Assembly: GCF_900199545.1 (NCBI RefSeq)
Contig: NZ_LT962671.1
Span: 1,952,096 to 1,968,039 of the forward strand
DNA from: Raoultibacter massiliensis
GTDB taxonomy: Bacteria; Actinomycetota; Coriobacteriia; Coriobacteriales; Eggerthellaceae
DNA: 15,944 nt
Reading direction: 5' to 3'
Positions 13,911 to 15,944 of the stretch are shown one piece after another (position 1 is the stretch's first letter; every line of letters begins with the position of its first letter). A program made the position numbers and the translations under genes. The notes beneath the pieces are model-generated. The model was not told where the DNA came from, searched no databases, and saw only the letters and a program-made list of their open reading frames with translations.

Positions 13911-15017
13911 CTATTCGACGCCGAACACCAGATCCAGCACCGGAGAATACCAGGTTTCGGGAGCCTCGACGCTTCCGGGAGTAATGGCTTTATTATACGC
14001 CGAGTCATCCTCGTAGGTATCGAGCCCGTACACGTTGGCGGCGTTTTCGCCCTCTTTGACCCAACCGAATTCCTTACGCGCGCGGTCTTCGATGCCCGCT
14101 TCGGTCGTCAAATTGTCAACCTCCGCCTGAATGGTTGCGTTGCGCTGCTGCAAAGCCTCGTATTCGGCCTCGAGCTGATCGTGCTCGCGAACCGTCGTGT
14201 AATACTGCTTGGCCGTCGGATAGAGGAACACGCAGGAAAGCACCAAGCATGCGGCAACCATGAGACATGCAACGAACTTCGGAGAACGAGGGTTGAGGCT
14301 TATGCCCGAAAAGCGCTTCTTCGAGGCGCCCATGGACTGCCCGGGGTTGCCCTGCATGCGCGTCGCCTGCTTGTGCTTGCGGCCCATCTCGCCCTTGTAG
14401 AGTGCCGCACGCGTTCCGCCCGAAGTCGATTCTGCCGAATCTCCGCTGCCGAACTGCCTGGTAAACGCCTTTCCGGCCTTATTCTTGGCGGCGTTGCGCT
14501 TCATTCTCTCAATGCGAGATTGCTTGGTTTCAAACTCCTCTTCAATCTCATCGTCGCCGCGCCCGTCGTAAGACGAAAGGGCGGCCGAACGGGGCGCTGC
14601 ACCTCGATTCGCAGCCGAAGCACGCGGCATCGACAAGCGCTTTTTGGAACCGCCCATAGATTCCTGGCGGTTCTTCGCAGAACGCGAAGGGGCCTTCGCC
14701 TCCTTCTGGGACGAACGGGAGGCCGTCTTAGATCGAGCGGGCGCTTTGGTCTTCGCAGCGGATTTCGCCGACTTGGACGCGGGCTTCGACCCCGACCTAT
14801 CGGATCTCGGCTTCGCCTTGGCGCCCGCCGCGCTGGAAACCTTCGCACTTCTTCCACCCGTACCTCGGTTCGATCCCTTCGAAGTCAAAGGCTGGGATGC
14901 GGTTTTCGCTGACGGACGTTTTCCCGTTGCCCTTTTGGGTGCAGCAACAGACGGACGGGTGGATCCCGACACGGTTTTCGCCTCGTCAAACGAGACTATC
15001 TTCGCTTGTCCAGCCAA
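13911..15017 (-). CDS. DivIC/FtsB-like septum formation initiator, long basic N-terminus
   Basis: A bitopic division protein of about 368 residues. The C-terminal third is typical (PF04977): one membrane helix, FVACLMVAACLVLSCVFLYP, a coiled coil (REHDQLEAEYEALQQRNATI), then ARKEFGWVKEGE. These proteins scaffold the divisome outside the membrane. Unusually, about 245 cytoplasmic residues precede the helix, mostly Ser/Ala/Lys/Arg low complexity, and within them the motif SMGxSKKRxS occurs twice (ESMGGSKKRLS, QSMGASKKRFS). I chose the TTG at 15017 because GAGGGGAG lies 10 bases upstream and it yields an N-terminus MAGQAKIVSFDEAK. An ATG at 15092 extends the frame by 25 residues but has no ribosome site, so the start remains uncertain. 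It is transcribed with ppx, 31 bases downstream. Confidence 0.9.
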   Translation of the reverse strand: MAGQAKIVSFDEAKTVSGSTRPSVAAPKRATGKRPSAKTASQPLTSKGSNRGTGGRSAKVSSAAGAKAKPRSDRSGSKPASKSAKSAAKTKAPARSKTASRSSQKEAKAPSRSAKNRQESMGGSKKRLSMPRASAANRGAAPRSAALSSYDGRGDDEIEEEFETKQSRIERMKRNAAKNKAGKAFTRQFGSGDSAESTSGGTRAALYKGEMGRKHKQATRMQGNPGQSMGASKKRFSGISLNPRSPKFVACLMVAACLVLSCVFLYPTAKQYYTTVREHDQLEAEYEALQQRNATIQAEVDNLTTEAGIEDRARKEFGWVKEGENAANVYGLDTYEDDSAYNKAITPGSVEAPETWYSPVLDLVFGVE

Positions 15018-15422
15018 CGGTATTCCGCTCCCCTCAGCATCTTGTTTCGTTTGCGGTGTGTTCAATGCTAGAAGCTGAACGCAGGATACCATATTTCAGA
15101 TACTGACGCCATGCAAGATCGGTAATATGCGCATCTTGTCAACAGGGCGTTTCCGTACGGGAAAAGCCCCCGAAAAACCCCGGCGAACGCAGGCAACCTG
15201 CGCGAGCTTGGCGAGAAAGGCAAAATAGAGCTCGTCGGAGCCTTGAAAGGCTATCTCGGCGTGGCAGGAATGATCGTCTTCAAAACCGAAACGGGGAAGA
15301 GGCCCGAAGCTTTGCGAACGAGAATCGTTGGCGGTCGGCGGATACGCGACGTGCAAACTTCGCGACATGCAGCCCGCCAACAAAGAGAACAGCCACCCGC
15401 CGTAGCCGTCGGCAAGACTCGC
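15018..15422. other. Gap between DtxR-like and DivIC-like genes
   Basis: This stretch has no convincing gene. A minus-strand frame stays open from the dtxR-like stop to a TGA at 15096, but it has no ribosome site or recognisable domain. A consensus -35 TTGACA (15142-15137, -) overlaps an inverted repeat CAAGAT...ATCTTG (15114-15138), without a matching -10. It probably holds the promoter of the DivIC-like gene, which I could not place. Confidence 0.5.
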
Positions 15423-15803
15423 CTACACGTCGAGCTTCTTGATGAACGCAGCCCATTTCTCGAAGGAATCATCGCTGATGGCGTGTTCCATCTGACAGGC
15501 TTCCTCTGCCGCGATTTCGGGATCTATCCCCAAGTTCTTAGTGAGGAACTTCAGCAGCAACTCGTGGCGGCCGAGAACAGAGGTACCGTATTCGTAGCCT
15601 TCCTCAGTTAAGGTTATATCGCCGTAATACGGCTGGTCAACGAGATGCTTTTCCTTGAGCGAAGAAACCGCTTTGTTGACAGACGCCTTCGAGACGCCCA
15701 TCTTCGCAGCGATATCGACCGATCGCACGGATTGCTCGGTAGTTCCTCCGAGCATGACGATGGCCTCAAGATAATCCTCGTGTGACATAGAGATTTTTTC
15801 CAC
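15423..15803 (-). CDS. DtxR/MntR-family metal-dependent repressor
   Basis: A 126-residue metalloregulator. The winged helix-turn-helix is at about 8-70 (DIAAKMGVSKASVNKAVSSL is the HTH, ITLTEEGYEYG the wing), followed by a helical metal-binding and dimerisation domain (75-126). It lacks the C-terminal SH3-like domain of DtxR/IdeR, as MntR does. Compared from memory with B. subtilis MntR (D8, E11, H77, E99, E102, H103), the equivalents are D10, E13, H80, C103, E106 and H107. The cysteine is as in DtxR (C102), so it could sense iron or manganese. It should repress metal uptake genes when metal is bound. The start is GTG at 15803, with AAGGAGG 5 bases upstream. An ATG at 15842 lies upstream of the predicted -10 and is rejected. 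Targets are not in the window. Confidence 0.93.
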   Translation of the reverse strand: MEKISMSHEDYLEAIVMLGGTTEQSVRSVDIAAKMGVSKASVNKAVSSLKEKHLVDQPYYGDITLTEEGYEYGTSVLGRHELLLKFLTKNLGIDPEIAAEEACQMEHAISDDSFEKWAAFIKKLDV

Positions 15804-15828
15804 GAACGCCTCCTTACGCGCTTGTCCT

Positions 15829-15837
15829 ATTGTACTA
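15829..15837 (-). promoter_or_regulatory. Promoter -10 of the DtxR-like gene
   Basis: The minus strand reads TAGTACAAT, with TACAAT at 15834-15829. Initiation near 15822 leaves a 19-base leader holding AAGGAGG, which supports the GTG start. A -35 match is poor (TCTTAA at 17 bases). No clear iron or manganese box was seen here. Confidence 0.5.
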
Positions 15838-15918
15838 CACATGCAAGGGGTTTAAGAGAGAGGAGAGCGGCGGGGGAAGGGGGGGTTTCCCGCCCCAAAA
15901 AAGGGTGGGGGGTTCTTT

Positions 15919-15936
15919 TACACATTCAAATGTGTA
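15919..15936. promoter_or_regulatory. Palindrome TACACATT-CA-AATGTGTA
   Basis: Perfect 8-bp arms with a 2-base centre, in an AT-rich patch that stands out from the G-rich DNA just left of it. It overlaps a -10-like TATAAA on the plus strand. It is probably an operator for a gene beyond the right edge or for the DtxR-like gene; which one is unknown. Confidence 0.4.
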
Positions 15937-15944
15937 TAAAAAAC

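Overview
The window looks like the chromosome of an anaerobic, GC-rich actinobacterium of the Coriobacteriia, most probably Eggerthellaceae (Eggerthella, Slackia, Gordonibacter and relatives). Three things point there. First, a LuxR-type regulator with about twelve membrane segments is divergent from a Tat-exported, lipid-anchored flavin reductase, a gene pair very common in that family. Second, a DivIC/FtsB-like gene is followed by a short actinobacterial-type Ppx/GppA gene. Third, the coding sequence is GC-rich with GC-rich third codon positions. No mobile element, CRISPR array, rRNA or phage gene was seen. Genus and species cannot be settled from the sequence alone.

Layout, left to right. 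Positions 1-1017 (-) hold the 5' part of an unrecognised gene that runs off the left edge. Positions 1354-2194 (-) hold a two-gene operon: a PadR-family repressor followed by a NifX/NifB-like iron-molybdenum cofactor-binding domain protein. Its promoter lies inside two palindromes (2315-2360). Positions 2498-4009 (-) and 4235-5983 (+) are the divergent membrane-LuxR regulator and Tat-lipoprotein flavin reductase. Positions 6074-9027 (-) are leuC-leuD-leuB, three leucine biosynthesis genes in one operon. Positions 9250-9701 (-) hold a small Pro/Gln-rich two-helix membrane protein gene with a one-base frameshift and a structured leader. Positions 9896-10795 (-) encode a peptidoglycan-binding-domain protein with an unassigned C-terminal half. 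Positions 10909-11958 (-) encode a polyprenyl diphosphate synthase. Positions 12205-12768 (+) encode an unknown protein that may be nuclease-like. Positions 12779-12863 (-) are tRNA-Leu(UAA). Positions 12932-15017 (-) are ppx and a DivIC/FtsB-like gene with an unusually long basic N-terminus. Positions 15423-15803 (-) encode a DtxR/MntR-family metalloregulator. The right edge (15869-15944) is unusually rich in G and A tracts and carries a palindrome.

How the parts relate. The flavin reductase probably reduces an organic electron acceptor outside the membrane, under control of its divergent membrane-bound LuxR protein. The polyprenyl synthase would supply isoprenoid chains, plausibly for the menaquinone used in such respiration. 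leuCDB is ordinary amino-acid biosynthesis. DivIC and Ppx are a conserved actinobacterial housekeeping neighbourhood. The most interesting items are the reductase with altered active-site positions and its 11-bp-phased GGTGA dyads, the PadR/NifX-like pair with a nearly ideal repressible promoter, the DtxR protein with a mixed MntR/DtxR metal-ligand set, and a set of strong intergenic hairpins that lack U-tracts. Several promoters appear to be of the extended -10 type (TGnTAnnnT) without a recognisable -35.
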